64,000 nucleotides of DNA, from positions 44,330-108,329 of the forward strand of contig JAVTVY010025307.1 in NCBI GenBank assembly GCA_036873755.1. The letters run 5' to 3'. This document shows positions 36,961 to 48,002 of this stretch, piece by piece. The position numbers and the translations under genes were made by a program. Numbering within the stretch: position 1 is the first letter of the stretch; every line of letters begins with the position of its first letter. A model generated the notes under the pieces. That model searched no databases. It was not told where the DNA came from and saw only the letters and a program-made list of their open reading frames with translations. Source of the DNA: Hanleya hanleyi (taxonomy: Eukaryota; Mollusca; Polyplacophora; Lepidopleurida; Hanleyidae).

Positions 36961-38330
36961 ACCGGTTCATTTCTGGGCCTTCACTACATGTGTAGGAGAT
37001 GTCCTATCGTACCATATTTATACAGTTTGAAAATTGGATGCCCAGTTGAGAAGCTCTGTTACCTACATGGTCGGAAGGTTTTCGATATAGTGACAAATAT
37101 TTGTGCCATTTGGTGTGCTTAATGGTTTGTGGGTGTTGTAATTATAATGTATTTTCCTTTATATCCGTTGTTTGGTACCCTTTGTTGTGCTTATCCTTTG
37201 GCTTTGCTGGTTGCCGGAATGCACTACAAAGCGACACACCATGGCATGCGCGAAGCATGATTACGCGAAACATGATTACGGGGTTACGAGTGTCATGCAA
37301 GCATGCTTGCAAACAACAAATAATCCCACCATTCGCATGCCAGCTATACGTCAAACAGCAACTGTATTTGTTTCTAACTTAGCGATGTGGACACTTTGCC
37401 AAAAGAATACCAAGGTTAATTAAAATACTTTTGTAGCTTCACAGGCACTGTCTCAGTTTTTTTGTGCTACCTCATCAACCCTACGAAAATTCTTCTTTTT
37501 TTTTACAATTTTTTTTTTTTACAAAAGTTTTGCCAAAAATTATGTACTTGAACATTGAGTTGATGTTTTGTGCAGAAGTAGTATTGGTGAGCTTGGCTGA
37601 TTGTTCACGCACGGCAACTCGAAGAACATTGTTGGCTTGATGTAAATTGTATTCAACTACTGCTGTATTCAGTTTGCCAGAAATGATGCATTTATTTCGG
37701 TCTGGACAAAAGAAGTTAAAAAGATAAAAAACCTCCCTCTCTCATTTTTTTTTTAAAACAAATGTGCCTGTGAAGCTAGATATTTTATTCAGCCCATGGT
37801 TCAATCAGTGGTTTATACAAAAGCGTATACAAATGCCATAACGTCTTAGTGTTGACTGTTTGAGAGCTGAGGGATTGTAGCACATCCCGTGCTTCATGTT
37901 TGAAATGTGTCTTCACTCGTGCTGAATATAAAATATTCGATATACACAAACTGTGGTGTAATTTAGTCAATAAAGAAACGTACTTAAAGGGTATAATTGC
38001 ACCTAGTGGAGGGCAGAAATTAACTAATCATATGTGTAGGCCAAAAACAAAATAATTTTATGGACATTGTTTAAATGTGCAAAAAAAGTTGGGGGTAAGG
38101 CAAAAAACTCTAGTTTCAGGTAAACTCCCCAGGAACGCCACAATGCCCTCCTCTAACAATATGTAAATAGACTGAAAATGATCGCCATATAATAAGGACG
38201 ATATTCAGAAATTTTGGAGTCGTGAAATCGATTAGCTCTGAAGATATAGGTAAAATTCTACCTTGAGCTCATTCTACAGCCGAAGCCCACCCAGGCAAAA
38301 AAGAGATAGCAAAAATTTCCCGGAAGCCAA
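36961..38330. other. No gene recognised
   Basis: Contains T-tracts near 37495-37520 and the palindromic GCATGATTACGCGAAACATG stretch near 37250. No gene is visible. Confidence 0.4.
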
Positions 38331-38744
38331 TGAAAGAAAACCTGGCACCAATGATGTTTGCAATTCGCAAGGTCCAACCTATCAGAAAATGTAAAGTTGC
38401 AACAATTTACAAACCAAAACTACTCGGCGACAATTGGCCCCACACTTAATTCCCAGAATAACATAATACTTATACTTCGGGCAATGAACTAAGAATTAAT
38501 TCATGTCAAGAAGATACACAGTTCATGAATGATTCAAGTGATTTGCAAAAACCATATTAAAAACGAGTCTTACTCTCTACTGATCCCTATCCCAGCTTGT
38601 CTACCAAGGATATGCCGATTTTTGGGTAAATCCGTCATGTAAGACAGATACAATAGGTGACTACATGTGGGGAACCATTCAACCAAGGAGTGAAAAGGGC
38701 CACGTATATTGCACGCAAAGTGCTGCCGATTGAAGTTGTCTTAC

Positions 38745-38835
38745 ATGACTGGTCTGCCCATTTTTGAGCGGCTGATGTAACTATGGTGACGAACGATGAC
38801 AGAAATAATAATACAGACTGAAATATGTTGTGCAT
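38745..38835 (-). CDS. Candidate first exon with signal peptide
   Basis: ATG at 38835 (minus) gives MHNIFQSVLLFLSSFVTIVT then SAAQKWADQSC. This is a hydrophobic signal sequence with a likely cleavage after SA. A donor TCAT then GTAAGA closes the exon at 38745. It lies about 330 bp beyond the stop codon of the SRCR gene on the same strand, so it could open a neighbouring secreted-protein gene running toward lower coordinates. No following exon was recognised, so this stays tentative. Confidence 0.25.
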
Positions 38836-39166
38836 TTTATTGTACATTGTGATTCAAATCTGTTTAGAAACAAGCAATGACGTGGGCTGAGCTTTTGTCG
38901 TGTTAATTTTAGCTATTAGCATAAGAGAGAATACGCCTTGAGACGTTCTAAATGGTTCGTTCAAAAAACGGTTCTTGACTATATGGATGGTATAATCATT
39001 CTTCTCCAGTGATCCATTAGTCGATTGTGACCACCGGTTTTGTGTCTAGGCTTTATCAAATACCTACTAATATTTTGTTTAAGCGAAATAACTGTATGAA
39101 AAATCGTATATTGTACGCTGTACATATTTCCAGATATCTTAATAGCTGCTCCTTGGTTGAGAAAGT

Positions 39167-39338
39167 TTAGTTCGAACATACAACACCGACATCCTCGCCG
39201 TGTCCGCAATCTTGTCGACCCCATCCTGCATGTGGACATTCTGAGATATTGGTTTCTCCTCCGGTGCATTTGACCTCATCGAGCCAGATCTGTCCGCTCC
39301 CTTGTCCGAAAAACGCCTTCGGTTTGACTATAGCAGTC
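39167..39338 (-). CDS. SRCR domain 2, second half, and stop (last exon)
   Basis: Acceptor CATTGCAG then GACTGC. Reads [20 protein letters not shown], then [24 protein letters not shown] and TAA. Four cysteines of the domain's second half are present. Confidence 0.8.
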
Positions 39339-42300
39339 CTGCAATGAGACATGCAATGCCGTTAGTTATATAGATGGATTGGGAGAACCTCGTTCGTCTT
39401 GTTGCATTTATCCTGGAGCAGCTCTCACACTGGGCTCTGTGTAACTCGGCCCTTTCAGTTTACGTGAGTGAAACCCGTCGGTGGTTCGACCGGTCACCAG
39501 ACGATTCAACACCGCATGAGTTACGTACAATACATTTCAGCATGCAGACATGCCATACACGGGTAATCTAATCATGCATGTGAATTCTATGTGGAGCGAA
39601 CATGTGTTTATATCAGTCATATGTATACAATTTTAACAACACACAGAAAATGTGAACTAATGTGAACCGTTTCAAATGAGTAACACATACAATGTTTGCA
39701 TCGACGACTGGTGAAATTTTACCGCTCAAGCGATGTTAGGGGCCGTGTGGTGATGTCATTCAAGATGTCCACTTGATCAGCTACAATAAAAGCGCGACTG
39801 AGATACACGGTAATACAAGGGTCAGTATTTTAGATATGCATTCAGAATGTTGATCAAGACGAGATGAAATCAAAATTCGGACTGCACAAAAAGCCAGTAC
39901 AGTATGTAGCAGATGGAACAGAATGCAATTTCGTTAAGCCCATTTAGTGATCGAGCATATATGCGTATGGAGAGAAAAATATCTAAACAGCCGACTTTGA
40001 TGTACTGTGCTAGGTGTGTGCTGATCTGCAGCAGGCTACCCACCATAATATCATGGGTCAGTGGGATCAATAATACTGCGAAAAGCCGTGCTCTGAATGA
40101 GACAAAATGAAAGGAACACCCATGCGAAAGAATACTAAACAGTCATATATCAGTTGGACTTACCCGCTAAATCCCAGCGATCTGCAGACAACTTTGGCCG
40201 ACAGTGAACCGAAACGATCGTCACAAACTGTACCCCACTGGCTTGCGTGGTAAACTTCTACCCGGCCTTCTCTTTCTGATGAACCACCGACCAGTCGAAC
40301 AGCATTTTCTAAAGTGATGAAAATTTGAATAAATATTGTTTCCAGATGAGGTAAGCGGCGGAAATCTCCATAATTGAAGTTGCAAATAATCGCGTGGACA
40401 CTGTAGGGCTAGAGTGCCAATTTTAACTTCCTTTGAACCTGTTTTGAAACCAATGAATTCTGAAACTACCACGATAAATTATCGTAAGAGTTTGGTAACC
40501 TGTGATGCAGGATCGTATGTTCTGGAAACTTAGTTGTCGTTGTTGTCTAAATCATCCATATTTGATTTTATCGAGATTCTCCTATGGAACATGTTGATGA
40601 ATGTCTTCTACTCGTTTCATTCCAAAGCATTACACTTTCCCCAAACGAATGAAACTAACGAAATTAGTCATTGTCCCTATTTCATCAACTTAACTCTATG
40701 GTAATAAGTCTTGAGATATTCTTACCAAAACAACAGTTAGATAGTTAAATTGATCTGCTGATCTGCCCAGTAATGGCATCGGAGAAAATAAGTCACCAGC
40801 AAACAGTTTTTAGGCATACTTTCACCAGAAATATAGTGTGAATGTGTTTTTTCCTTACGTGTAGTTCTGATTATTCGGGACTTTGATGATGAATCGATTA
40901 CTGATTTGTCATTTGTTTATGCATCATGGAACGGCTGGTATTGATGTCTACATAGCGTAGAATTGTGTTAGGTATATTACTAGTAGAAGGCGCTATTTGG
41001 TTGCCCTCGTTTAACAGGGATGAACTCGTTCTTACAACTGAAAATCCAAGCTTCACATGTATGCATAATGTATACCTCCTACTGTCATAAGAGTGTATAT
41101 ATTTTAAGGTTGTAAGAGATTCTTTTTATCGAGCAGCTACTTTAGAAGATCTTTTTAGTCCGGTTATTTGAGAGAAATCGGTTTGTTGCATAAGTTTTAA
41201 TGTATCTGCATATATTTTGGTGTGTTGTGTTGATTACTTCTGGATTGCTGGGTTGTTTATCTGTTTTTGTCAGAATACTTAGAATTGTGTTTGATCGTCG
41301 CTATATAGCTGAAATATTGCTGAGTGCGACATTAGGTATACTCTGCTTGCATCGAGATGAAAATGCGTCGTGCGGCTTCTGTGTGCAAAAAAGTCAATTA
41401 ACACATAGCAAATGCACGTTTTGAAATACACAATAAACTGATTTGTTCTTTCTTGTGTAAGATCAATTGGATGACATTTCCATGTGATATGCACATACGC
41501 TTCCTAATTAACTCAAACACGATAATGGCCGAATGTTCATGTGTTCCGCAATGTTCGGCCCAATGCAGACAGTTTAGGAGGAACCAAACTCTGACCATGG
41601 GAGAATGCATGTGATATTGCTACAGTGACGTCACTCATGAAATCAACATTGTGCTTATAGTCTATGAGCCAGACCAGATATCGGTACCACCTGGGGTGGC
41701 AAATTCTCATTATGTTTTTTTGGAAGCCCTATATCCATAGATAATAAAAAACTTTGAAAGCAGTCCGGGACTCACAGCTTAATGGTAGTAATCGCCTCTT
41801 AAAGATGGACACCCGAGTCCAATCTGAGGGACCAGATTTTGGGGTAGCGGAAATATAAAGTTAAATAACTTTGTATGTAATGGTGATATAGTGACATTTG
41901 GCCACTCGTAATGTTGGTAATCAGTTTTTTTTCCATCTCAGGATATAGGACTTTCAAAAAAACATAATGAGAATTTGCCACCCCAGGTGGTACCAATTGA
42001 TGAAATTTTGGGGTCTGGCTTGTGGACTATTATATTCTTCGAGGCATATAGTTTATATTCTTCGAGGCATATAGATGCAATGCAACGATAACAAACATAG
42101 TTTGCAGATGATCCCTTCCTTGCCTCGAATAGATATAGGACCAACTCACCACGCGGATAGCACCCGACCCCAACATCATTCTTATGTTGGCAGTCATGAA
42201 CACCCCATCCACGATGTCCACAATCGGCTAGAGTTTCCTCGTCACCGCGACAACTCACTTCGTCGAGCCAGATTTTGTGACTTCCCTGGCCAAACTCAAC

Positions 42301-44814
42301 ACTGGAGAAAGCCACTGCATGTCCACTGAAAATAACACGAGTGGTTAATTTTGTAGGTGGTCGGGCAATTGTAATAAACTTACACCGATGTAGACGCAGT
42401 TGTGGCAGGCGGTGGTAAATATGGCAACGAAAAGATACAGGCTATATCGATCGTATATGGGAAGCGTGCATACTAATGGAAGACTACAATGGTGATTACG
42501 GTGGACAGCTCCACGGTGTCAAACGATCTGTTTGTGGCGTAAAAGACAAGATTCACGAAAAATCAGACGCAGTCTTGTTTTGATTCCTTCATGAATATGA
42601 CACTTCACCTGACGAACCCCGCGCAGTATTATTCACACTTTTAAGCAAGCAGGAAACGTCCCTTGAATACTATTCAAAGACGAACAAAACTGGGTACTCT
42701 GGATCAAACTAGAAAAGCTACACATTGGTCCACCGTGGGAGAAATGGTCAAAACATTCCCAGAATCGCATGTCTTTGTTTTCTAGTTTGCCCCGGTGTTG
42801 GAGGATTTGCTTTGTTGACTAATAGTATTTTGCTGCTTTGCTAGGTTAACCTCTGCCACATGATAACCAAATTTATTAATTTCCAGATCAGCCAATTCAG
42901 CGGTTAATATGCAGATGGTACTTCTTCTAACGTCTCAATCCAATATAATGGCAACAGCACTGATTAGAAACCTCCTGGTGGGTGTGACCCGTCATCAGCG
43001 GTATACAGTTGCGTCATGTATGAAAGGAATCTCGCCTCTTCCAGTTTATAGCGCCTTTTCATGGTAGGGAATATGGTTTCCAATGTGTGTATAATCTAAT
43101 TAGTAATGTAAACAATATCAGCTGAGTTGAAAGAGAAGAAGCGGGTCGATATTCTTAACGTTCACCGACATTAAAATCATGTATAGCTGTGTTGGGGAAA
43201 AACGACTCTGAATATTTCTGAGATAACTTAGTCGTAATTAGATGATTGTGTAGATTATAACCAATAACAAGCGTTGGAAATATAGGGCAAAACATCGTTC
43301 TAATACGAGTATTTTTCTCCGGAATTGTGTTCCCGACATCACAGTGCGCGATTCGTGATATCAGGTGGAGAATCGTTTTCAACAAATGTGGTAACCATAA
43401 TCATAAAGCTATTGCTTTATGTCTCTACACAGACTAAGGTCTATAGAATGAACACACCAAAGATCATGTCTTTACTCGTTTAGGCATTATATACGACATG
43501 CAAGTTCCTTCCATCGTCATCAAAATAATTTCTGAGTCAGTAATAGAGATACCTTTTTCGTATAACAGTTAACCCCAATTCTAAACGTGCATAAAATCAA
43601 AGTTCAAAAGAACCCAATATGGTTTTCGATGATGACAGCAAGAGCCTTACCACTAACGAGTATTTACTCTATCTCTGCCGTCTTCTTGACCTGGCTATCC
43701 TCTTCGAGGGAATCTTACCTGAATAAGCCGAGTTCTCTACATGCTACTTGAGCTTCCGAGATGTTGAAACCATTGCCACAGACGGTACCCCACGAATTGT
43801 CATGAAAAATCTCCAATCTACCTTCTGAAGATGAATTTCCGTCCACAAGCCGGACCGCCAGTTCTGCAAGTGTAAAATCCACAGGACCTCCTGTAGGTTA
43901 CGTACAATACACCAACTGCGTATAACATAGTACCAAGCATATTTTTAAAACAAATCTTGCAAGGAATCATGCCGGTCTCTTACGATACAAATGGGAGCAC
44001 ACATACCTGTTACAATTCCCACAGAATCCTTGCGATCTGACTTCAACTGGAATTATTTTTGTATTCTTTACAGTATCGTGATTGCATTTGAAGGATTCTA
44101 CTGATACCACAGATAGCACCGAATATTTTCACGTATACCTTTACAAGAATGATCAGGGTTTTGTCTCACGTCGTCTCTTCTACAACACAGAAGATTACAA
44201 TGGTGACATAGTTCTGGATAGTAATATTCCAGAAGGATCTGCATAGGGCATATACACATCTGGCTTGGTAGCTTTGGCTAGACCATGTGCAGACTGTGGC
44301 GATTATGTCACTGTTCTCGGCAGATTGACATTATTGTGAAAACGGCACGGATTCGATTATTTGTTTTGCACTTCCTCATCGACGCTCGTTTACAGTGTAT
44401 TCAGCTCTTCGAACCTTTTCTCCGTTTCGAAGAACCAGCGTAAAATTCACTAAGGAGAGGGGACTGAGTCCGCCCCACGCCCCACCTCCTTTTTGGGTTA
44501 GTCCATAATGAATCAATTGATATAATGTTAAAATTTCACCTTACTAATTGTACTGGGATTTTTGAGAAAAGTAAAAAATGTTTCGACCCATCCATCTGGT
44601 GAGATCGTGATCTCTCTCACCACCTCACATTTTGCCGCCCGGAAAACTGGGATTATGTCATCACCGGTACATTTACCTTCAGAACATAATGGTGGAGTGA
44701 ATCCTCTTTCACAACCATGTGTACACGTCCCATTATGGTGATCACATCGTTCTTCGTTAAAGCAGCGGCCGCATAGCTGACTGCATCCCTCACCATACCA
44801 TGGACTTGGGCAAG
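39167..44814 (-). CDS. EGF-SRCR-SRCR protein gene, 3' part (five exons)
   Basis: Five minus-strand exons join in phase: 44814-44677 (EGF-like), 43863-43719 and 42325-42150 (SRCR domain 1), 40308-40164 and 39338-39167 (SRCR domain 2, then stop TAA). Every border has AG/GT and the phases match (1, 1, 2, 1, 2). Each SRCR domain has the order RLV.G...EGR(L/V)E(I/V)..WGTVC, (V/A)CR.LG, FGQGS..IWLDEV.C.G.E, C.H.GWG..DC...(D)VGV.C, with six cysteines as in group A. SRCR proteins are secreted or membrane scavenger and immune recognition receptors. The stop directly after SRCR2 leaves no C-terminal membrane segment, so the product is secreted unless anchored N-terminally. The 5' exons are not found; a LINE and PLE debris occupy the introns and upstream side. 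It looks functional. Confidence 0.8.
40164..40308 (-). CDS. SRCR domain 2, first half (exon)
   Basis: Reads [49 protein letters not shown]. Acceptor TTTAG then AAAATGC; donor GCGG then GTAAGT. Length 145 bp, the same as the equivalent exon of domain 1, which supports duplication of a two-exon module. Confidence 0.85.
41290..41335 (+). repeat. Molluscan SINE-tail-like fragment
   Basis: CGCTATATAGCTGAAATATT followed by GCTGAGTGCGACATTA closely resembles the 3' part of a short repeat common in gastropods ('CCATATAGCTGGAATATTGC', 'TGAGTGCGGCGTAAAAC'), as I remember it. It lies in an intron of the SRCR gene. Confidence 0.4.
41660..42027. mobile_element. MITE, 368 bp, TA target
   Basis: Ends GTCTATGAGCCAGACC and GGTCTGGCTTGTGGAC are inverted repeats, with TA on each side (41658-41659, 42028-42029). 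Further inverted matching covers GGTACCACC, GGGGTGGCAAATTCTCATTA and the TTTTTTT tract. No coding. TA duplication and size suit a Tc1/mariner-derived MITE. It sits between exons of the SRCR gene. Confidence 0.75.
42033..42074. repeat. 22-bp tandem duplication
   Basis: TATTCTTCGAGGCATATAG occurs twice in succession beside the MITE. Confidence 0.85.
42150..42325 (-). CDS. SRCR domain 1, second half (exon)
   Basis: Acceptor TTTTCAG then TGGACA. Reads [58 protein letters not shown]. Donor CGTG then GTGAGT. Confidence 0.85.
42330..43500. other. SRCR gene intron, no other gene recognised
   Basis: No coding motif found. A weak PLE-tail-like block (ATAACAGTTAACCCCAATT, TTTTCGATGATGACAGCAAG) lies just beyond it, at 43560-43650. 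Confidence 0.4.
43719..43863 (-). CDS. SRCR domain 1, first half (exon)
   Basis: Acceptor CACTTGCAG then AACTGG. Reads [47 protein letters not shown]. Donor TTCAG then GTAAGA. 145 bp. Confidence 0.85.
44097..44338 (+). pseudogene. PLE reverse transcriptase C-terminal scrap (copy D)
   Basis: The plus strand reads [20 protein letters not shown], then [11 protein letters not shown], a stop, and [20 protein letters not shown]. It matches the C-terminus seen at 22098-22425 and 31290-31450. It lies antisense in an intron of the SRCR gene. Confidence 0.7.
44677..44814 (-). CDS. EGF-like (multiple-EGF type) exon
   Basis: Reads [45 protein letters not shown]. The eight-cysteine spacing and 'C..NGTC..GC..GF.PP.C' resemble EGF repeats of MEGF/SREC-type scavenger receptors. 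Acceptor TTTTAG then CTTGCC; donor GAAG then GTAAAT. It is phase 1 on both sides, as in mobile EGF exons. Confidence 0.8.
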
Positions 44815-44935
44815 CTAAAATGACGAGTTACGTAACTAATGAGATGATTTTTGGGAGAGAAAAAATAAATTGGTCGTCATCCGGCTGTATACCAAACCAA
44901 ATATTCATTTCTTTGTAACTAATGATAATATTATG

Positions 44936-47290
44936 TTATACTGCAATGGACAACAGACACACATTTCCTCTATCTATGTCTCTATAACATGAATCCATCA
45001 AATTTGTTAATGCGGTTTGACAGGAATGAAATTTCCTGAAACCAGACTGATTTTCAGACAGAAGATTATATGCACTACCAAAGTCGTATAAATGGTTATG
45101 TATATCTCTTTCTAGGAGTTTCGATAGGATAGGTAAAATCGCAATAGGTCGATAATTTGATGGCTTCTCACGATCACCACATTTGAAAAGAGGCACAATT
45201 TTGGCGATTTTCCAAAGGTTGGGGAATTTCCTTCTAGAAACGGACATATTCAGAGCATAAGTCCGACTTGGGGCCAAAACATGAGCTGCCATCTTTAGGA
45301 ACTTCGGATGAAGTCCATGTAAACCAATTGCTTTTTTCTATCAATTTCAGAGAGCATCTTCTCAACATAATCAATAGTCATCAAAGGAATTTCAAAAAGC
45401 ACCCCGACTGGAACACGGGAGATAACAAACTGTTTAAGTTTCGTAAATATGCTGCACTCTGGACAATTTATGGCTGTTTGCTTAACATACTCTTTTGCAA
45501 TGTTAGTGAAGAAGTCATTGAATATACTGGCAATGTCGGAGGGATTTACTTCATCTCCATTCACTCCTTCAATCAATGTTGGCATCGAATCTTTTCCACG
45601 TGGAAAAAGTTCATTGAAATGATTCCAGAACTTCTTCACAGATGTTTTGCCAACCTGTAACCATTTCGGTCATCTATACGCGGTAAGACTGACCCTGGGA
45701 TCGTGTGTATCCATTTACAGCCTACTTTCGGCAAGTGCGAGAGGGAATTTCCAGAAATCAATACCACGTGACTTCGTCAGCCAATCAGCTAATGTCTACC
45801 GACGTAACCCAACGCAACTCGCCATTTTCGAATCATGTGATGCCCTACTTGTTTAAAATTACAGATCTACCACACCTCTTGGGTGATACGAAAGTTATTT
45901 ATACCTATATATTTTGTAAGCCTAGCCTATATCTGTTTCCCGAGTGGTTTGAAAACCTGTAATTTATCAGATTTCTCTAGTCTGTTCCCTGCCGGATGAA
46001 GGCCGAACAGAATCCCGTAATATACCGGATATCGCTCCGCAATAATGGAGACTCACGATTCGCAAGCCATCTTATGGATGGCGAAGTGTACGCAAATGAT
46101 GTTTTGCACGCATTTAGTACAGATTGATAATAGTTTTTCTTTGCATTTGTGATGAGTAGTTTTTTATTTCTCTTGAGTTTATATTCATCTTTCAGTTTTT
46201 GGCATTGTCACGTGCATTCATTGTTAATTTTATGTCATCGGTAAGCCAATCTGAAACGAGATCATGTTTGATCCGCTTTTCTTTGATCGGTGCGTGACGG
46301 TGGAGAATACCGATGAATATCTCTATCCAGGTCCCAAAGAGCCTCACCCACATTATGATAAACTTCGATGATGCTCCATGGGGCAATGTCTAAGTCATGT
46401 AAAAATAAAGTTTGTTCAAATGTCTTGGTGCATCTGTATTTTATACATTTTCTGCGAGCTGTATCGCTTTTACTTGCCCGGCGATGCTGATATGATATAC
46501 CAACGGGAAATTGGTCACTTGCACTCAATTGTGAAACTTTTTTCCCTACAACATGTTTGGGACAAGTAACAAAAATATGATCGAGGCATGTTTCTGAGTG
46601 TTTTGTTACTCGTATGAGCTCATCGATCATTTGGGTGAATCCAAAGCTATCAACGAATGAAAGCCATCGATTTGTATTGATTTCTTTGTTTAAAATGTCA
46701 TCATTAAAATCACCTAATATTATACATTGTTTATTTTTTTCCATGTTGGATTCAAAATGGCTCATCCAATCGACTCTTCTACTTGGTGGTCGGTAAAAAT
46801 TTCCTATCAATAGGTGACCGTGAATTTGGAGTAGACAACCAAACACTTTTAATATTGACCTCTTCCAGATCGTACCTACGTCTTCTATGGAGGTGTTCCT
46901 TTACATAAACACATACTCCGCCGTGTGTTTTATTTTTCTATCATTTCTGTATGGAACATATCATTTTATTTCAATGTCTTTGTCGGTGTGTTTGTCTTCC
47001 TGTAGCAATGGTTCAGATATTCCTATAATATCCACGCTATTAGCCGGTTGGTTCAGGTAATACCGTAATTCTTCTAGCTTGTCGATAAGGCTTTGTATAT
47101 TCCAGTGGAATAGTTTGAATCCTGGCTGATTCAGCCTAAAACAATCCCCACTAGGGTTAACTAAAACCTCAGTTTCATCGTGATCACATGTCGGTCCAGT
47201 GCCATTCACAAGCGGGTTGTCAGTTTCAGCCGATGTGTCAATGTAAACAGAGTTGTCAGTTTCAAGGGATTTGTCGATTTCAGCTTAGAT
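44936..47290 (-). pseudogene. Non-LTR retrotransposon ORF2 (APE endonuclease + RT start), interrupted
   Basis: On the minus strand from about 47290 downward: FKLFHWNIQSLIDKLEELRY and DIIGISEPLL (AP endonuclease N-terminus), GGVCVYVKEHLHRRRRYDLE in another frame, IILGDFNDDIL (the GDFN motif), and RVTKHSETCLDHIF (DHI motif). After an interruption at 45651-46098 come GVNGDEV..SDIASIFNDFF and the RT fingers PLFKCGD..KPSNYRPIAIL, LSENQSGFRKFHSCQTAL. It belongs to the Jockey/CR1-like group. Similarity stops near 44936, before the catalytic FADD box, so the 3' end is missing while the 5' part is kept, unlike the usual 5' truncation. Several frameshifts make it dead. It lies upstream of the EGF exon on the same strand. 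Confidence 0.85.
45651..46098 (-). mobile_element. 448-bp element with 9-bp target duplication (copy 2)
   Basis: Inverted copy of 20697-21139, inserted in the LINE and flanked by perfect ATGTTTTGC (45642-45650 and 46099-46107). LINE coding resumes across it: '..YYQSVLNACKT' before and 'GKTSVKKFWNHFNELF' after. This confirms both the ends and the 9-bp duplication. Confidence 0.88.
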
Positions 47291-47337
47291 GTATTCAGTA
47301 TCATTTGTTGACATAACATCTCCACAGCATATTACCT

Positions 47338-47543
47338 TTGCCTGAGATTACTGACTGTTGGATTACTCCTGTGTTTCGACCGTTGTGTTATCTACGTAAT
47401 TGAACTGACGGAAACTGGACAACAGCTGAGCGGTGTTGGACAATTGAAATACAGAAACGTGATTTCTACGAGTCGGCACGGACTGTACAGAGACTTGCAT
47501 ATCAACCCGAACTGTGAAGGATACACCCGTATAGCATTGAACA
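47338..47543 (+). CDS. Candidate exon, unrecognised
   Basis: After CTCCACAG an open frame reads YYLCLRLLTVGLLLCFDRC, then TGQQLSGVGQLKYRNVISTS, RHGLYRDLHINPNCEGYTRI. It ends at a GTAAGA donor. The composition looks protein-like (charged and aromatic mixture) but no family is recognised and no partner exon is seen. It may equally be chance. Confidence 0.2.
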
Positions 47544-47834
47544 GTAAGACTCTATTTTACATTTATTTGCTGTATTGACCTTACTTAATTTGTATATGAT
47601 TTTAGTATTGTAAATAAATATGTGATTGTTAATCCTTGACATCACAAAAGTATTCTGTTACGTTTTTCTAGTATCGGTTATGAGGTGACAACGTACAGTG
47701 TATCGATACATGTAAACATTCAGGCAGACATTGTGAAATCTGTAAACAATGCACTGCCTTGATTATCTCTGCAGTCAGCTACGGGCTATAGGGTACATGG
47801 GCGTGCGCATGCGCATGATGAAGTCACTTCGGAG

Positions 47835-47945
47835 CTCTGCGCTCCAAGAGCGCCAAGCGCAGACTTCAAGAGCTCCAAGATCAGACTTCAAGAGCTCCGA
47901 GCTCCAAGATCAGAATTCAAGAGCTCCGAGCTCCAGGAGTTCCAC
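47835..47945 (+). repeat. ~29-bp repeats rich in GAGCTCC
   Basis: CAAGAGCTCCGAGCTCCAAG plus ATCAGA(A/C)TT recurs about four times with variation. Confidence 0.8.
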
Positions 47946-47960
47946 CCTATGGAAGCTATC

Positions 47961-48002
47961 ACCACCACCGGGCGATGACAGGCGTCAACGCCCGGTGGTG
48001 GT
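47961..48002. repeat. Perfect 14-bp-stem hairpin
   Basis: ACCACCACCGGGCG (47961-47974) pairs exactly with CGCCCGGTGGTGGT (47989-48002) around a 14-nt loop. There is no T-run after it, and no promoter link is evident. Confidence 0.85.

Larger units (their letters stand above)
34384..38450. mobile_element. ~4.1-kb element with inverted ends ATTAAGTGTGGGGCC
   Basis: Left end ATTAAGTGTGGGGCCAATTG (34384) and its complement at 38431-38450 open inverted repeats that stay recognisable for about 130 bp. They share AGT(G/A)GTTTTGG...TGTAAATTGTTG and TGGTGCCAGGTTTTCTTT. The interior contains TCTGTCCGTCTGTCC-type repeats (about 35280-35460), a ~135-bp tandem array, and one short open stretch ending SVKQVYERWRKETNRLE (about 35110-35197) of unknown origin. 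No transposase motif was recognised. Confidence 0.55.

Noticed and set aside
46378..46569. Plus-strand open frame opposite the LINE
   Set aside because: Shadow of the minus-strand endonuclease region, which has clear motifs (GDFN, DHIF).
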